From assembly GCA_029265315.1 (NCBI GenBank), contig JAJUJM010000001.1, positions 106,493 through 170,492 of the forward strand: a stretch of DNA of 64,000 bases, read 5' to 3'. This document shows, piece after piece, positions 26,285 to 37,307 of this stretch. This stretch comes from Actinomycetota bacterium. GTDB lineage: Bacteria > Actinomycetota > Coriobacteriia > Anaerosomatales > PHET01. A program made the translations under genes and the position numbers. Position 1 is the stretch's first letter; each line of letters starts with the position of its first letter. Under the pieces are notes generated by a model. The model was given only the letters and a program-made list of their open reading frames with translations, had not been told where the DNA came from and searched no databases.

Positions 26285-27118
26285 ATGACCGTCGTCACGA
26301 TGCCTCACGAACCGGAGTTCGGCGTCATAGCCATCATAGGCGGTGGTCGCATGGGAGAGGCCATCGCCGCCGGCCTCATCGGCTCCGGCGCCGTGCCCGC
26401 GCCACAGGTGGTGGTCGCGGAGCCTGACGAGGCGCGTCGAGCCGAGCTCTCGGAGCGTCACGGCGTGATGTGCGTTCGCAGGAACTCCCAGGCGCTGCTC
26501 GAGGCGCAGCTCGTCATCATCGCGGTCAAACCCCAGGTACTGGATTCGGTGCTTTCCGAGATCGCCGCCGATCTCGAAGGAAAGCTTGTGGTCTCGATCG
26601 CGGCGGGCATCTCGACCGCTCGAATCGAGTCGTCGCTCCCGCAAGGGACGCGGGTGGTCCGTGTCATGCCCAATACGCCCGCGATGGTGGGCGAGGGGAT
26701 GTCGCTCGTCTGCGGTGGAGCTGAGGCGTCCTCGGACGACGTCGCCCTCGTGGCCGGGCTCTTCGACGCCATCGGTGAGACCCTTGTCATCGATGAGCGG
26801 CAGATGGATGCGGGTACCGCGCTCTCGGGGTCAGGGCCGGCGTACTTCGCACTCGTCGTCGATGCCTTGGCCCGGGCCGGGGTGGCCGAAGGCCTGCCGC
26901 GCGCCGTGGCGCAGAGGCTGGTGGTCCAGACCATGCTCGGTACCGCCATGTTGCTCGCCGAGACGAAGGCTCACCCCGAGGAGCTCGTTGACGGCGTGGC
27001 CAGCCCGGGTGGGACGACGATCGCCGCTCTCGAGCGACTGGAGGCCGGCGCGGTCAGGGCCGCATTCGCTGCCGCGGTGGCCGCCGCCGTACGTCGTGCG
27101 CGTGAGTTGGGGGCGTGA
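26285..27118 (+). CDS. proC: Pyrroline-5-carboxylate reductase ProC
   Basis: NAD(P)H enzyme completing proline synthesis, about 277 residues. The N-terminal Rossmann motif is IIGGGRMGEAIAAGL; the middle has VRVMPNTPAMVGEGM, and the C-terminal dimerisation/active region has ALSGSGPAYFALVVDALARAGV and SPGGTTIAALERLE, all diagnostic of ProC. The ATG at 26285 follows an AGGTGG; a GTG at 26276 directly after sepF is in frame. yggT starts 4 bases after the stop. Confidence 0.95.
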   Translation: MTVVTMPHEPEFGVIAIIGGGRMGEAIAAGLIGSGAVPAPQVVVAEPDEARRAELSERHGVMCVRRNSQALLEAQLVIIAVKPQVLDSVLSEIAADLEGKLVVSIAAGISTARIESSLPQGTRVVRVMPNTPAMVGEGMSLVCGGAEASSDDVALVAGLFDAIGETLVIDERQMDAGTALSGSGPAYFALVVDALARAGVAEGLPRAVAQRLVVQTMLGTAMLLAETKAHPEELVDGVASPGGTTIAALERLEAGAVRAAFAAAVAAAVRRARELGA

Positions 27119-27122
27119 CGTC

Positions 27123-27374
27123 GTGGCCGGTACGATCATCGTGCAGGTGGTGCAGTTCTACATCTGGCTCATCATCGGCTACGTCATCCTTTCGTGGTTC
27201 CCCGTGTCAGGGGTGTTCGGGGACCTTCACAGGGTGCTGGCGAGCGTCGTGGAACCCTACCTGGGTCTGTTCCGTCGTATCATCCCGCCCATAGGCATGG
27301 TCGACCTCTCGCCGATCGTGGCGATCCTCGTCTTGCAGTTCGCCGCCCGCGCATTGGCGGGAGCCTTGATGTAG
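27123..27374 (+). CDS. yggT: YggT family membrane protein
   Basis: Small integral membrane protein of 83 residues with two hydrophobic segments and the YggT signature: SWFPVSG near residue 24, then VVEPYLGLFRRIIPPIGMVDLSPIVAILVLQF. The GTG start lies 4 bases after proC. YggT proteins sit beside sepF and divIVA in many bacteria and are linked to division or osmotic protection; the precise activity is not established. Confidence 0.9.
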   Translation: MAGTIIVQVVQFYIWLIIGYVILSWFPVSGVFGDLHRVLASVVEPYLGLFRRIIPPIGMVDLSPIVAILVLQFAARALAGALM

Positions 27375-27419
27375 ACCGGGCATCCCTCGCCCGGAATGAA
27401 GACGGAAGGACCTCTGAGA

Positions 27420-28214
27420 ATGAAGCTGACACCACTCGACATCCATCACAAGGAGTTCAGTCACTCGCTGCGCGGATACAACGAGGAGCAGGTGGATGCC
27501 TTCCTGGACGAGGTGGCGGACGAACTCGAGCGTCTCTTCAAGGAGAACATCGACCTGTCCGAGCGTCTTGAGGCGGCGACCTCGAAGGTCAACGAATACG
27601 AGATGCAGCGTCACACCATCAACAACACTCTCATGGCCGCGCAGCGTTCGGCGGACGAGATCATCGCCAAGGCTCAGGCTGATGCCGCCGCGGTTCTGCG
27701 CGATGCTGAGGTGAAGGCCAAGGAGATCATCCACAACGCTCTGGCGAAGAAGCAGCAGGTCGCCAACGAGCTCGTTCGGATAAAGACCGCTGAGGAGGAG
27801 TTCCGGGCGAAGTTCAAGGCGCTTCTTGAGGGGCACATGAGCAAGGTGGCCGAGATCGGACTTCCGAGCGACGTGGACGTCTTGCTGGGCCAGACGGACG
27901 AGGGGGTGGTCGGCGATGTCGCCGTGAAACCGCAGCCGGCCCCGTCATCGGCGCCGGTGTCTGTCACAAGCCCCGCTGTGTCCGTCGAGACAGACGTGGC
28001 GCCAGCGGCGTCGCCGGGCGACACGACTCCGCCCGCGGAGACGACACCTGAGCCCCCCGCACCGGGTTTCGTCCAGAGCGTGGCCTTGGGGGAGATCGGG
28101 GACGCGGACGTGCCCGACGACCTGACGTTCGTCGACCCCGGCGAGTTCAAGATGCCGTCGTTCGACGCGCTCGGGGAGCGTGAGGACGATCTGGACATCG
28201 AGGAGATCGACTGA
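27420..28214 (+). CDS. divIVA: DivIVA domain protein
   Basis: Coiled-coil polar/septal organiser, 264 residues. The N-terminal membrane-binding domain is MKLTPLDIHHKEFSHSLRGYNEEQVDAFLDEVADELERL, followed by a long coiled coil to about residue 150. The last 110 residues are low-complexity Pro/Ser/Val/Ala sequence ending in an acidic tail (DDLDIEEID), longer than in Bacillus DivIVA. I start it at ATG 27420, where the family N-terminus begins; ATG 27396 would add eight unrelated residues. It follows yggT by 45 bases. Confidence 0.93.
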   Translation: MKLTPLDIHHKEFSHSLRGYNEEQVDAFLDEVADELERLFKENIDLSERLEAATSKVNEYEMQRHTINNTLMAAQRSADEIIAKAQADAAAVLRDAEVKAKEIIHNALAKKQQVANELVRIKTAEEEFRAKFKALLEGHMSKVAEIGLPSDVDVLLGQTDEGVVGDVAVKPQPAPSSAPVSVTSPAVSVETDVAPAASPGDTTPPAETTPEPPAPGFVQSVALGEIGDADVPDDLTFVDPGEFKMPSFDALGEREDDLDIEEID

Positions 28215-28221
28215 TCCCGGC

Positions 28222-28500
28222 ATGGCACGGCTGCACGTGCACGTGCTTCCGAAGTCCGCGCGCGACGAGGTCGCGGGGTGGCGTGGCGGTGAGCTGCAGG
28301 TCCGCGTGACCGCGGCCCCTGAAGGGGGGCGGGCGAACGCCGCGGTGTGCAGGGTAGTCGCGGACGCGCTCGGTGTCGCCAAGAGTGCGGTGAGTGTGGT
28401 CCGCGGTCAGACGGCCAGGCACAAGACCCTCGAGGTCTCTGGCCTCGGGACGAGTGAGATCACGGACGCGTTCGGAACTCCGGACGCTCCGCTGTCATGA
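28222..28500 (+). CDS. DUF167 (YggU) family protein
   Basis: Protein of 92 residues with the YggU/DUF167 fold pattern: VHVLPKSARDEVAGW near the start, then VRVTAAPEGGRANAAVCRVVADALGVAKSAVSVVRGQTARHKTLEV. This is a widely conserved small alpha/beta protein usually linked to yggS-yggT operons; its role is unknown. It begins 8 bases after divIVA without an obvious ribosome binding site, consistent with coupling. Confidence 0.9.
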   Translation: MARLHVHVLPKSARDEVAGWRGGELQVRVTAAPEGGRANAAVCRVVADALGVAKSAVSVVRGQTARHKTLEVSGLGTSEITDAFGTPDAPLS

Positions 28501-28555
28501 CCGGTCGACCGACTGAGGAGCCGGCGCCGCGCGCCGAGAAGGGAGCGGGGTCACG

Positions 28556-28804
28556 ATGACACACGAGCAGATCAGGGTGCTTGTCGAGACCGCGGAACGG
28601 ACCTTCCGGGGGACGGTCCACAAGCCGATCATCGACGACACGTATCGTCTGAGCGATCACCTCAACAGCTACGACAAGAAGTTCTTGTGCCTCTCGGACG
28701 TGATGATCAACGAACGGGGCCAGGAGTACCGTGCGGGCCAGAAGCAGGAGTTCGTCGCCATCGCGTTGAGTGCGATCACGTATGTGACGCCGCTCAACGA
28801 CTGA
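28556..28804 (+). CDS. Small conserved protein (DUF6812-like)
   Basis: An 82-residue soluble protein, predicted mostly beta strand, starting MTHEQIRVLVETAERTF. The middle DTYRLSDHLNSYDKKFLCLSDVMINE and the end QEFVAIALSAITYVTPL resemble small conserved proteins of anaerobic actinobacteria and Gram-positives; I recall these as DUF6812 but cannot verify it here. No catalytic motif or metal site is visible. A ribosome binding site (GGAGCGG) precedes the ATG. It may be the last gene of the yggS-divIVA operon. Confidence 0.7.
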   Translation: MTHEQIRVLVETAERTFRGTVHKPIIDDTYRLSDHLNSYDKKFLCLSDVMINERGQEYRAGQKQEFVAIALSAITYVTPLND

Positions 28805-28893
28805 GCCGGCCGGCGAGGTCCGGGGGTCCCAGGCGCTCTCCGGGACACGGTCGGTGAGCGTCGGATTCGTGTCCTGCGGTGCGTCTCCAGGCG

Positions 28894-28902
28894 TGCTACA
28901 AT
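28894..28902 (+). promoter_or_regulatory. Extended -10 promoter of the ileS leader
   Basis: TGC-TACAAT is an extended -10 with no clear -35. It places the transcript start near 28909, just before the structured T-box leader. Similar TGC-plus-TAnAAT elements stand at 54620 and, in weaker form, 61841. Confidence 0.6.
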
Positions 28903-28908
28903 CCGCCC

Positions 28909-29215
28909 CTAGGCGTTGACGGGGACGCGTGACGCGACACTTAGCCTCGACAGCGAGCGGGAACCGGTGAGAGCCCGCGAGTGCGACGTCGCGGACCACA
29001 TCACCCCTGAGCCCCGGACTGAACGGGCCTCCTGTCCGGTGGCCCCTGTAGGCTTCGGCGGGAGCTCCCGTTACAGAGCAGCCGAGTGGCGCTGGTTCTC
29101 GCAGTGGTTCGTGCGAGCACCCGCGCAAGCTGGGTGGTACCGCGGAGCGCGCATCCAGGAGCGCACTTCGTCCCGGCACTGAGTTGGAGCCGAGGACGCG
29201 GTGCGCTTCTTCGCG
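28909..29215 (+). ncRNA. T-box leader (tRNA-Ile sensing) of ileS
   Basis: The T-box core TGGTACCGCGG lies at 29134-29144 within the classic GGGTGGTACCGCGG context. GGG at 29131-29133 can pair with CCC in CGTCCC (29169-29174) to form the antiterminator. The competing terminator pairs GCGCAC (29161-29166), CGTCC (29169-29173) and CGGC with GCCG, GGACG and GTGCGC (29189-29206), followed by a pyrimidine-rich tract. The two structures share CGTCC, the standard T-box switch. A long structured 5' domain contains an ATC triplet at 29000-29002, the likely Ile specifier. Uncharged tRNA-Ile should favour read-through into ileS. The interval 28805-29267 contains no gene. Confidence 0.88.
29161..29214 (+). 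terminator. T-box-controlled intrinsic terminator before ileS
   Basis: The stem (GCGCAC/GTGCGC, CGTCC/GGACG, CGGC/GCCG with a small internal loop and one bulged A) spans 29161-29206 and is followed by TTCTTCG. Formation excludes the antiterminator because CGTCC is shared. Confidence 0.75.
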
Positions 29216-29267
29216 TCTGTCGGGTGTGCCTGTCGAATTCGGGTGTGGTGCGAAAGGGACCGAGACC

Positions 29268-32066
29268 GTGACTGACTACAAGAGCACGATGAACCTGCCG
29301 GCGACTGATTTCCCGATGCGCGCGTCGCTGTCGCAGCGCGAGCCGCAGTGGCTCGAGAAGTGGGACGACCTGGACGTACACGGCAAGGCCCTGAAACGCC
29401 GTGCCGGGGGGCCGACCTTCATCCTGCACGATGGGCCCCCGTACGCCAATGGGCACATCCACATGGGAACCGCGTACAACAAGGTCTTGAAAGACCTCGT
29501 CGTGAAGTACAAGACGATGCGCGGGTTCTACTCGCCGTATGTGCCCGGCTGGGACTGCCACGGCCAGCCGATCGAACACCAGGTGGAGAAGGAGCTCGGC
29601 CCAGAGGGCATGGCGAAGACGACCCAGGCTGAACTGCGTGCGAAGTGCAGAGAGTGGGCGATGCGCTTCGTGGGGGTGCAGCGCGAGGAGTTCAAGCGGC
29701 TCGGCGTGCTCGGCGACTGGGAGAATCCGTACCTCACGTTGAACCCGGCCTACGAGGCCGGCAACGTGCGCATCTTCAAGAAGATGTACCTCGATGGCGC
29801 CATCTACAAGGGCGCCAAGCCGATCCACTGGTGCATCCGGTGTCACACGGCGCTCGCCGAAGCCGAGATCGAGTATTCGGACGAGACGTCCGAATCCATC
29901 TACGTGGCATTCAGGTTCATCGACCCCACTCCGTGGGACGAGTACGGCGAGGCATCGGTGCTCATCTGGACGACGACGCCGTGGACGTTGCCGGCCAACG
30001 TCGCGGTCACGCTCGCCGACGGTGCCGACTACGTGGGCGTCAAGCTCGCAGACGGACGGGTGATGGTGCTCGCCGAGGAGCTTGTGGACGCGGTCGCCGA
30101 GGTTGCGGGATGGACGGGGCACGAGGTCCTATCCCCGCGCGTCAAGGGCCAGGACCTCGCGGGGCTGCATTACGCCCAGCCGGTCCATGACGGGGTCACC
30201 GGCGTCATCATCACTGGATCGCACGTCGAGCTGACCACCGGTACGGGAGCCGTTCATACCGCTCCCGGACACGGTGAGGACGACTACCTCGTGGGCCAGC
30301 GACACGGGCTGCCGATGCCGATGCCGGTCCTGGATGACGGCACCTTCGACGCGGGCGGCGGTCCGTTCGAGGGACTCGACGTGCGCAGCGCGAACCCACG
30401 TATCATCGAGTGGCTCGACCAGAGGGGGACGCTCATCGCTGCGACCAGGATCAGCCACAGCTACCCGCATTGCTGGCGGTGCAAGCAACCGGTCATCTTC
30501 CGGGCCACCGAGCAGTGGTTCGTGAGCATGGACCGGACGGGGCTGCGTGAGACGGCCATGAAGGCGATATCCGAGGTCGAGTGGATTCCCGGCTGGAGTG
30601 TCAACCGCATCTCGGCGATGGTGGGTGACCGTCCCGACTGGTGCATCAGCCGACAGCGTGCCTGGGGTGTCCCGATTCCGGTGCACAAGTGCGGCAAGTG
30701 TGGTGAAACCGTCGCCACCGAGGCGACGTTTGATGCGGTGATCGCGCTGTTCGAGACGAAAGGCGCCGACGCGTGGTTCACGATGAGGCCGTCGGAGTAC
30801 CTGCCGGAAGGCACCGTATGTCCGCGCTGTGGGGCCGGTGTCGACGATGTCGTGCCCGAGGACGACATCGTGGATGTGTGGTGGGAGAGTGGTGTGTCCC
30901 ACACGAGCGTGCTCGACGCCAGGCCCGAGTTGCACAGGCCCGCGGAGCTCTACCTCGAAGGCAGCGATCAGCACCGTGGCTGGTTCCAGTCGGCGCTGCT
31001 CACGAGTGCGGGTGCGTACGGGCACGCTCCGTTCGAGCGGGTGCTGACCCACGGCTTCATCGTCGATGGTGAGGGTCGCAAGATGTCGAAGTCCCTCGGC
31101 AACGTCGTGAGCCCGCTCGATGTCATCGCCAAGTCCGGGGCGGACATCGTGCGCTTGTGGGTCGCTTCCGCCGACTACGGTCAGGACATCAACGTGTCCG
31201 ACGAGATCCTCGACCGGACGAGCGAGGCCTACCGCCGCTTCCGCAACGCATTCAGGTTCCTGCTGTCGAACCTGTCCGACTTCTCGCCGCAGGACGCTGT
31301 TGATTGGCACGACATGCCGGTACTCGACCGCATGGCGCTGGTGCAGCTCGCTGACGTACTTGAGCGCGTCACGGCTCACTATGACGAATGGCGCTTCCAT
31401 CAGGCGGTCCGTGCCCTCTCCGACTACGTAGGCGAACTCTCGGCCGTCTACCTCGATGTGCTCAAGGACCGCCTGTACGCCGATGCGGCCGCTTCCCGCT
31501 CGCGGCGCAGCGCCCAGACGGTGCTCGCGAGGATCCTCGGTGTGCTCGTGCGCGTGCTGGCCCCCGTTCTCGCCTTCACGTGCGAGGAGGTCTGGGAGTT
31601 CATGCCGACAGGACTGCGCGATGTCGAGAGTGTCCACCTCAGCGATTGGCCTTCAGTCGACGTTCCCGCCGTCGAGATGGCGGAATTGCGTCAGGAGTAC
31701 GCATACCTGCTCGCGGTTCGCGAGGAGGTCACCAAGGCACTGGAGGACGCACGCAACGAGAAGGTGGTCGGCAAGAGCCAAGAGGCCGCACTGAGGGTGT
31801 CCGTGCCAGCAGAAGGCCTCCCCGCGCTCAAGCGCCACGAGGGGAGCGGTCTGCTCGAGGAGTTCTTCATCGTATCCGAGGTCGCGGTCGCCGCGGCTGA
31901 TGAGCAAGCCTCTGACGGCTCTCGCAGGGCGGCGTACGTGGTCGTGAAGCGTGCGGACAAAGAGAAGTGCCCTCGCTGTTGGAACCATCGAGAGCTCGGC
32001 GTCGATCCCGCGCACCCCGATGTGTGCGAGCGCTGCGCGGGGGTACTCGCGGCTTCGGGCGCATAG
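29268..32066 (+). CDS. ileS: Isoleucine-tRNA ligase IleS
   Basis: Class I aminoacyl-tRNA synthetase, 932 residues. The HIGH-type signature is H65-M-G-T in PYANGHIHMGTAYNK, KMSKS is at 605-609 in GRKMSKSLGN, and the editing domain includes TWTTTPWTLPAN-like sequence (IWTTTPWTLPANVAV) and TGTGAVHTAPGHGEDD. A C-terminal zinc knuckle uses C901, C904, C920 and C923. GTG 29268 has AAGGGA 9 bases upstream and follows the T-box terminator; an upstream in-frame extension to 29184 would run through the terminator and is rejected. Confidence 0.96.
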   Translation: MTDYKSTMNLPATDFPMRASLSQREPQWLEKWDDLDVHGKALKRRAGGPTFILHDGPPYANGHIHMGTAYNKVLKDLVVKYKTMRGFYSPYVPGWDCHGQPIEHQVEKELGPEGMAKTTQAELRAKCREWAMRFVGVQREEFKRLGVLGDWENPYLTLNPAYEAGNVRIFKKMYLDGAIYKGAKPIHWCIRCHTALAEAEIEYSDETSESIYVAFRFIDPTPWDEYGEASVLIWTTTPWTLPANVAVTLADGADYVGVKLADGRVMVLAEELVDAVAEVAGWTGHEVLSPRVKGQDLAGLHYAQPVHDGVTGVIITGSHVELTTGTGAVHTAPGHGEDDYLVGQRHGLPMPMPVLDDGTFDAGGGPFEGLDVRSANPRIIEWLDQRGTLIAATRISHSYPHCWRCKQPVIFRATEQWFVSMDRTGLRETAMKAISEVEWIPGWSVNRISAMVGDRPDWCISRQRAWGVPIPVHKCGKCGETVATEATFDAVIALFETKGADAWFTMRPSEYLPEGTVCPRCGAGVDDVVPEDDIVDVWWESGVSHTSVLDARPELHRPAELYLEGSDQHRGWFQSALLTSAGAYGHAPFERVLTHGFIVDGEGRKMSKSLGNVVSPLDVIAKSGADIVRLWVASADYGQDINVSDEILDRTSEAYRRFRNAFRFLLSNLSDFSPQDAVDWHDMPVLDRMALVQLADVLERVTAHYDEWRFHQAVRALSDYVGELSAVYLDVLKDRLYADAAASRSRRSAQTVLARILGVLVRVLAPVLAFTCEEVWEFMPTGLRDVESVHLSDWPSVDVPAVEMAELRQEYAYLLAVREEVTKALEDARNEKVVGKSQEAALRVSVPAEGLPALKRHEGSGLLEEFFIVSEVAVAAADEQASDGSRRAAYVVVKRADKEKCPRCWNHRELGVDPAHPDVCERCAGVLAASGA

Positions 32067-32121
32067 CGCCACGCGCCACACGCCGGTCGCTGCGCGGGCA
32101 GGAGTGGTTGGACGGCTGGGG

Positions 32122-32178
32122 TATACTGTCGCTATCCGGTCTCATACGAGCGCCCGGCCCTGCGTAGCCGGGCGCTCG
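32122..32178 (+). promoter_or_regulatory. Promoter and hairpin between ileS and the DksA/TraR gene
   Basis: TATACT at 32122-32127 is a strong -10 without a clear -35. About 20 bases on, CGAGCGCCCGG (32147-32157) pairs perfectly with CCGGGCGCTCG (32168-32178) around a 10-base loop, in the 5' leader of the next gene. The hairpin may also end ileS transcripts, although no T-run follows. Confidence 0.5.
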
Positions 32179-32211
32179 CGTATTGCATCGCGAACGGGAG
32201 GCACTGCATCG

Positions 32212-32577
32212 ATGGACGCTGATGTCGTGAAGCGTTTACAGGCTGACCTGCAGGAACGGCTGGCCCGACTCGAAGCCGAGGTCGCCGAGCTTGATGCTGA
32301 GGACCGCGAGCTCCTGTCAGAGGCCAGCGGCGAGAACGCCTACCGCGACCACATGGCGGACCAGGGTTCGGCGACATTCGAGCGTGAACTGGACATGACG
32401 CTCGAGGAGAACGTCCGTGACCTGCTCGCCGAAGTCCGCGGTGCACTAGCCCGGATCGAAGCGGGCACATACGGCACCTGCGATCGCTGCGGTTCGCAGA
32501 TCCCCGTCGAACGGCTCGAAGCGATGCCCACCGCAAGCCTGTGTGTGACGTGCAAGGAAGCCGAAGAGGGCCGCTAG
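32212..32577 (+). CDS. DksA/TraR C4-type zinc-finger protein
   Basis: Protein of 121 residues with the DksA/TraR layout: N-terminal coiled coil (about 1-70, with acidic LEAEVAELDAEDREL near the tip) and a C4 zinc finger, CDRCG near 87-91 with CVTCKEAEE near 108-116. Such proteins bind the RNA polymerase secondary channel or, in Gram-positives, act as general stress proteins. ATG 32212 has GGGAGG 10 bases upstream. The loop lacks a clear DxxDxA, so DksA-like ppGpp function is doubtful. lspA begins inside its 3' end. Confidence 0.9.
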   Translation: MDADVVKRLQADLQERLARLEAEVAELDAEDRELLSEASGENAYRDHMADQGSATFERELDMTLEENVRDLLAEVRGALARIEAGTYGTCDRCGSQIPVERLEAMPTASLCVTCKEAEEGR

Positions 32578-33065
32578 AGCTGCGTCGTCCGGCGCTGGTC
32601 TTCTGGACGATCGCGCTGGCGACGTTGGCTCTCGACCAAGTGACGAAGTCCGTGGTCCGCGCTTCGCTCGCCGTGGGCGAGTTGCGCTCGTTCGTCCCGG
32701 GAGTGGTCGACCTCACTCACGTTCGCAACGTCGGGGCGGCATTCGGATTGTTGCCTGGGCAGCAGCCCGTCTTCATCGCGGTCTCGGTCGTGGTGCTCGT
32801 CGTCCTGGCGGGCTACTGGCGCAGGGCACGACCGCGCCTGTCGGTGATCGTGGTGGCTTTGTCTCTGATCGCTGCAGGCGCCGTGGGTAATCTCATCGAC
32901 CGCGTGTTGACGGGCAGGGTCACTGATTTCCTGTCCTTCGCGTTCATCGATTTCCCTGTGTTCAACGTCGCCGATTCGGCCATAGTGTGTGGCACCGCCG
33001 TACTGATCGCGTGGCTCCTCTTCGCCCCTGCTCCGCCCGGCCCCGATGGAGAGGACCAGGAGTGA
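32541..33065 (+). CDS. lspA: Lipoprotein signal peptidase LspA
   Basis: Type II signal peptidase, about 170 residues, four membrane helices. The catalytic aspartates sit in GNLIDRV and FNVADS, preceded by the HVRNVGAAFGLL motif. It matures lipoproteins such as PstS (20629) and the DUF4349 protein (2116). The start is uncertain: GTG 32541 and GTG 32550 are both inside the zinc-finger gene and lack a clear ribosome binding site; the conserved part begins about 32580. The stop overlaps rluD (GTGA). Confidence 0.92.
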   Translation: MCDVQGSRRGPLELRRPALVFWTIALATLALDQVTKSVVRASLAVGELRSFVPGVVDLTHVRNVGAAFGLLPGQQPVFIAVSVVVLVVLAGYWRRARPRLSVIVVALSLIAAGAVGNLIDRVLTGRVTDFLSFAFIDFPVFNVADSAIVCGTAVLIAWLLFAPAPPGPDGEDQE

Positions 33066-34083
33066 ACTGGTCGTCCGAGGGCGTGTACGTGCACGTGGTC
33101 ACTGAGGTCGAAGAGGGGATGCGACTCGATACACTGCTTGGAGGCCATGAGGCCATCGCGAGCCGCTCGTCGGCCGCGCGGCTGATCGAGGAGGGACTCG
33201 TCACCGTCGACGGGGCCCCAGCGGCCAAGCGGTATGCGGTGCGAGCGGGTGACCGCATCGAGTTCGAGGTGCCACCGACGCCCGGTCTCGAGTTGCAACC
33301 CGAACCCATCGAGCTGGACATCCGGTATGAGGACGACCACATGATCGTCCTCTCAAAACCCGCTGGCCTGGTCGTGCATCCGGCCCACGGCCATTGGTCC
33401 GGCACTCTCGTGAATGCCCTGCTCCACCACGCCGAGCAACTGGGGGGGTTGCAGGGCGAGGACCGTCCGGGCATCGTCCATCGGCTGGACAAGGACACGA
33501 GCGGGCTGATGATGGCGGCGAAGACCGATGATGCCCAAGAGGCGCTGCAAGAAGCGATCAAGGTCCGTGCCGTGGACCGACGGTACCTCACGTTGGTGCA
33601 TGGCTGGATCGCGCCGGACTCCGGAATCATCGATGCTCCGCTGGCCCGGGACGCTCGTGACAGGATGCGCATGGCCGTGTCCGACCAGCCTGAGGCGAAA
33701 CAGGCGGTGACGACGTTCCGTGTGCTTGAACGCTTCGACGCCGGTCCGTACGACGACGGGTTCACTCTGCTCGAGTGCAAGCTGTACACGGGCAGGACGC
33801 ACCAGATCAGAGTCCACATGGCCTACATCAAGCACCCCTGTGTCGGTGACCAGACGTATGGCAGGCGCAACGTCAAAGCGGACCATGGGCTGACACGGCA
33901 GTTCCTCCATGCCTATCGGTTGGAACTGTCGCATCCGGTGACCGGCCAGCTGCTCGCGTTCGTCGATTCCCTCCCGGATGATCTCGCAACGGTCCTTCAG
34001 GGTATCGCCGAGTACTCGACGGGTATCACTCCTGCAGGGAAAGAGGTGTACGAGTACCTGCGGGAGGACGGAGTACGCAGGAG

Positions 34084-34087
<4 letters not shown>
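33062..34087 (+). CDS. rluD: 23S rRNA pseudouridine synthase, RluD type
   Basis: RluA-family pseudouridine synthase of 341 residues. An N-terminal S4 RNA-binding domain (SRSSAARLIEEGLVTVDGAPAAKRYAVRAGD) precedes the catalytic domain with the HRLDKDTSGL motif; D145 is the nucleophile. GRTHQIRVHMAYIKHPCVGDQTYG is the second family block. It overlaps lspA by four bases, the common lspA-rluD pairing. RluD/YlyB assignment follows that context; the target uridine is not proven by sequence. Confidence 0.93.
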
Positions 34088-36362
<2,275 letters not shown>

Positions 36363-36371
36363 TCGCGTGCC

Positions 36372-37307
36372 ATGCTGAGCTGCCGACACATCATCGACAT
36401 CGAGGACCTGACAGCAGACGACATCATGTCGGTGCTCGATGCTGCGGAATCCTTCAAGGAAGTCAACGAGCGCCGAATCAAGAAACTGCCCACGCTGCGG
36501 GGCCGTACGGTCATCAACCTGTTCTTGGAGCCGTCCACCCGCACGCGGACGAGTTTCGAGATCGCGGCCAAGCGTCTGTCCGCCGACGCGATCAACTTCT
36601 CCGCCAGCACCTCTGCGACCGTCAAGGGCGAGTCGCTCGCTGATACCGCCGAGACTCTGTCCGCGATGGCGTGTGATCTGGTGGTCGTCAGGCACAAGTA
36701 CGCCGGGGCACCGCGCATCCTCGCCGAGCATATGGACGCGCACGTCATCAACGGTGGGGACGGGATGCACCAGCATCCCACACAGGCCCTGCTCGATCTG
36801 TTCACGATGCGCGAGAGAGCGGGCCGTCTCGAGGGTCTGACGGTCGCGATAGTGGGCGACATAGTCCACTCTCGTGTCGCGGGATCGCTCGTCCCTGCAC
36901 TTCGGGCGGTCGGGGCCACGCCCATCGTCGTCGGACCGCCCACCCTCATGCCGGCACGCCCGGAGGCTCTTGGGGCGGAGGTCGCTTTCTCGCTCGACGA
37001 GGTGATCGGTGAGATCGACGTGGCCTATATGCTCCGCGTTCAGATGGAGCGGGCCGAAGGGATGCCGTTCCCCTCGATTCGCGAGTACTCCCGGCTCTTC
37101 GGCATGAACGAGGTGCGTCTGGCCAGAATGCCCGCGGGCGCCTTCGTCATGCATCCCGGGCCGATGAACCGCGGCGTGGAGATCACGGCCGGCGTCGCCG
37201 ACTCGGACAGAAGCGTGGTGCTTGACCAGGTCAACTCGGGCGTCGCGGTGCGCATGGCCGCCATGTACCTGCTGTTGGGAGGTGAGCCCGGTGGCGGTGC
37301 TGCTTAA
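36372..37307 (+). CDS. pyrB: Aspartate carbamoyltransferase catalytic subunit PyrB
   Basis: Transfers carbamoyl from carbamoyl phosphate to aspartate, 311 residues. The carbamoyl-phosphate site STRTRTSFE is near 55-63, HPTQALLDLFT near 137, and the aspartate-binding region has MLRVQMER and HPGPMNRGVEI. No pyrI regulatory subunit is found, so regulation is transcriptional through PyrR. The start has no strong ribosome binding site; it follows pyrR closely. The 3' end overlaps pyrC by 17 bases. Confidence 0.96.
   Translation: MLSCRHIIDIEDLTADDIMSVLDAAESFKEVNERRIKKLPTLRGRTVINLFLEPSTRTRTSFEIAAKRLSADAINFSASTSATVKGESLADTAETLSAMACDLVVVRHKYAGAPRILAEHMDAHVINGGDGMHQHPTQALLDLFTMRERAGRLEGLTVAIVGDIVHSRVAGSLVPALRAVGATPIVVGPPTLMPARPEALGAEVAFSLDEVIGEIDVAYMLRVQMERAEGMPFPSIREYSRLFGMNEVRLARMPAGAFVMHPGPMNRGVEITAGVADSDRSVVLDQVNSGVAVRMAAMYLLLGGEPGGGAA

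Noticed and set aside
30129-31637. 502-codon open frame antisense to ileS
   Set aside because: It mirrors conserved ileS codons and has no recognisable motif or ribosome binding site.
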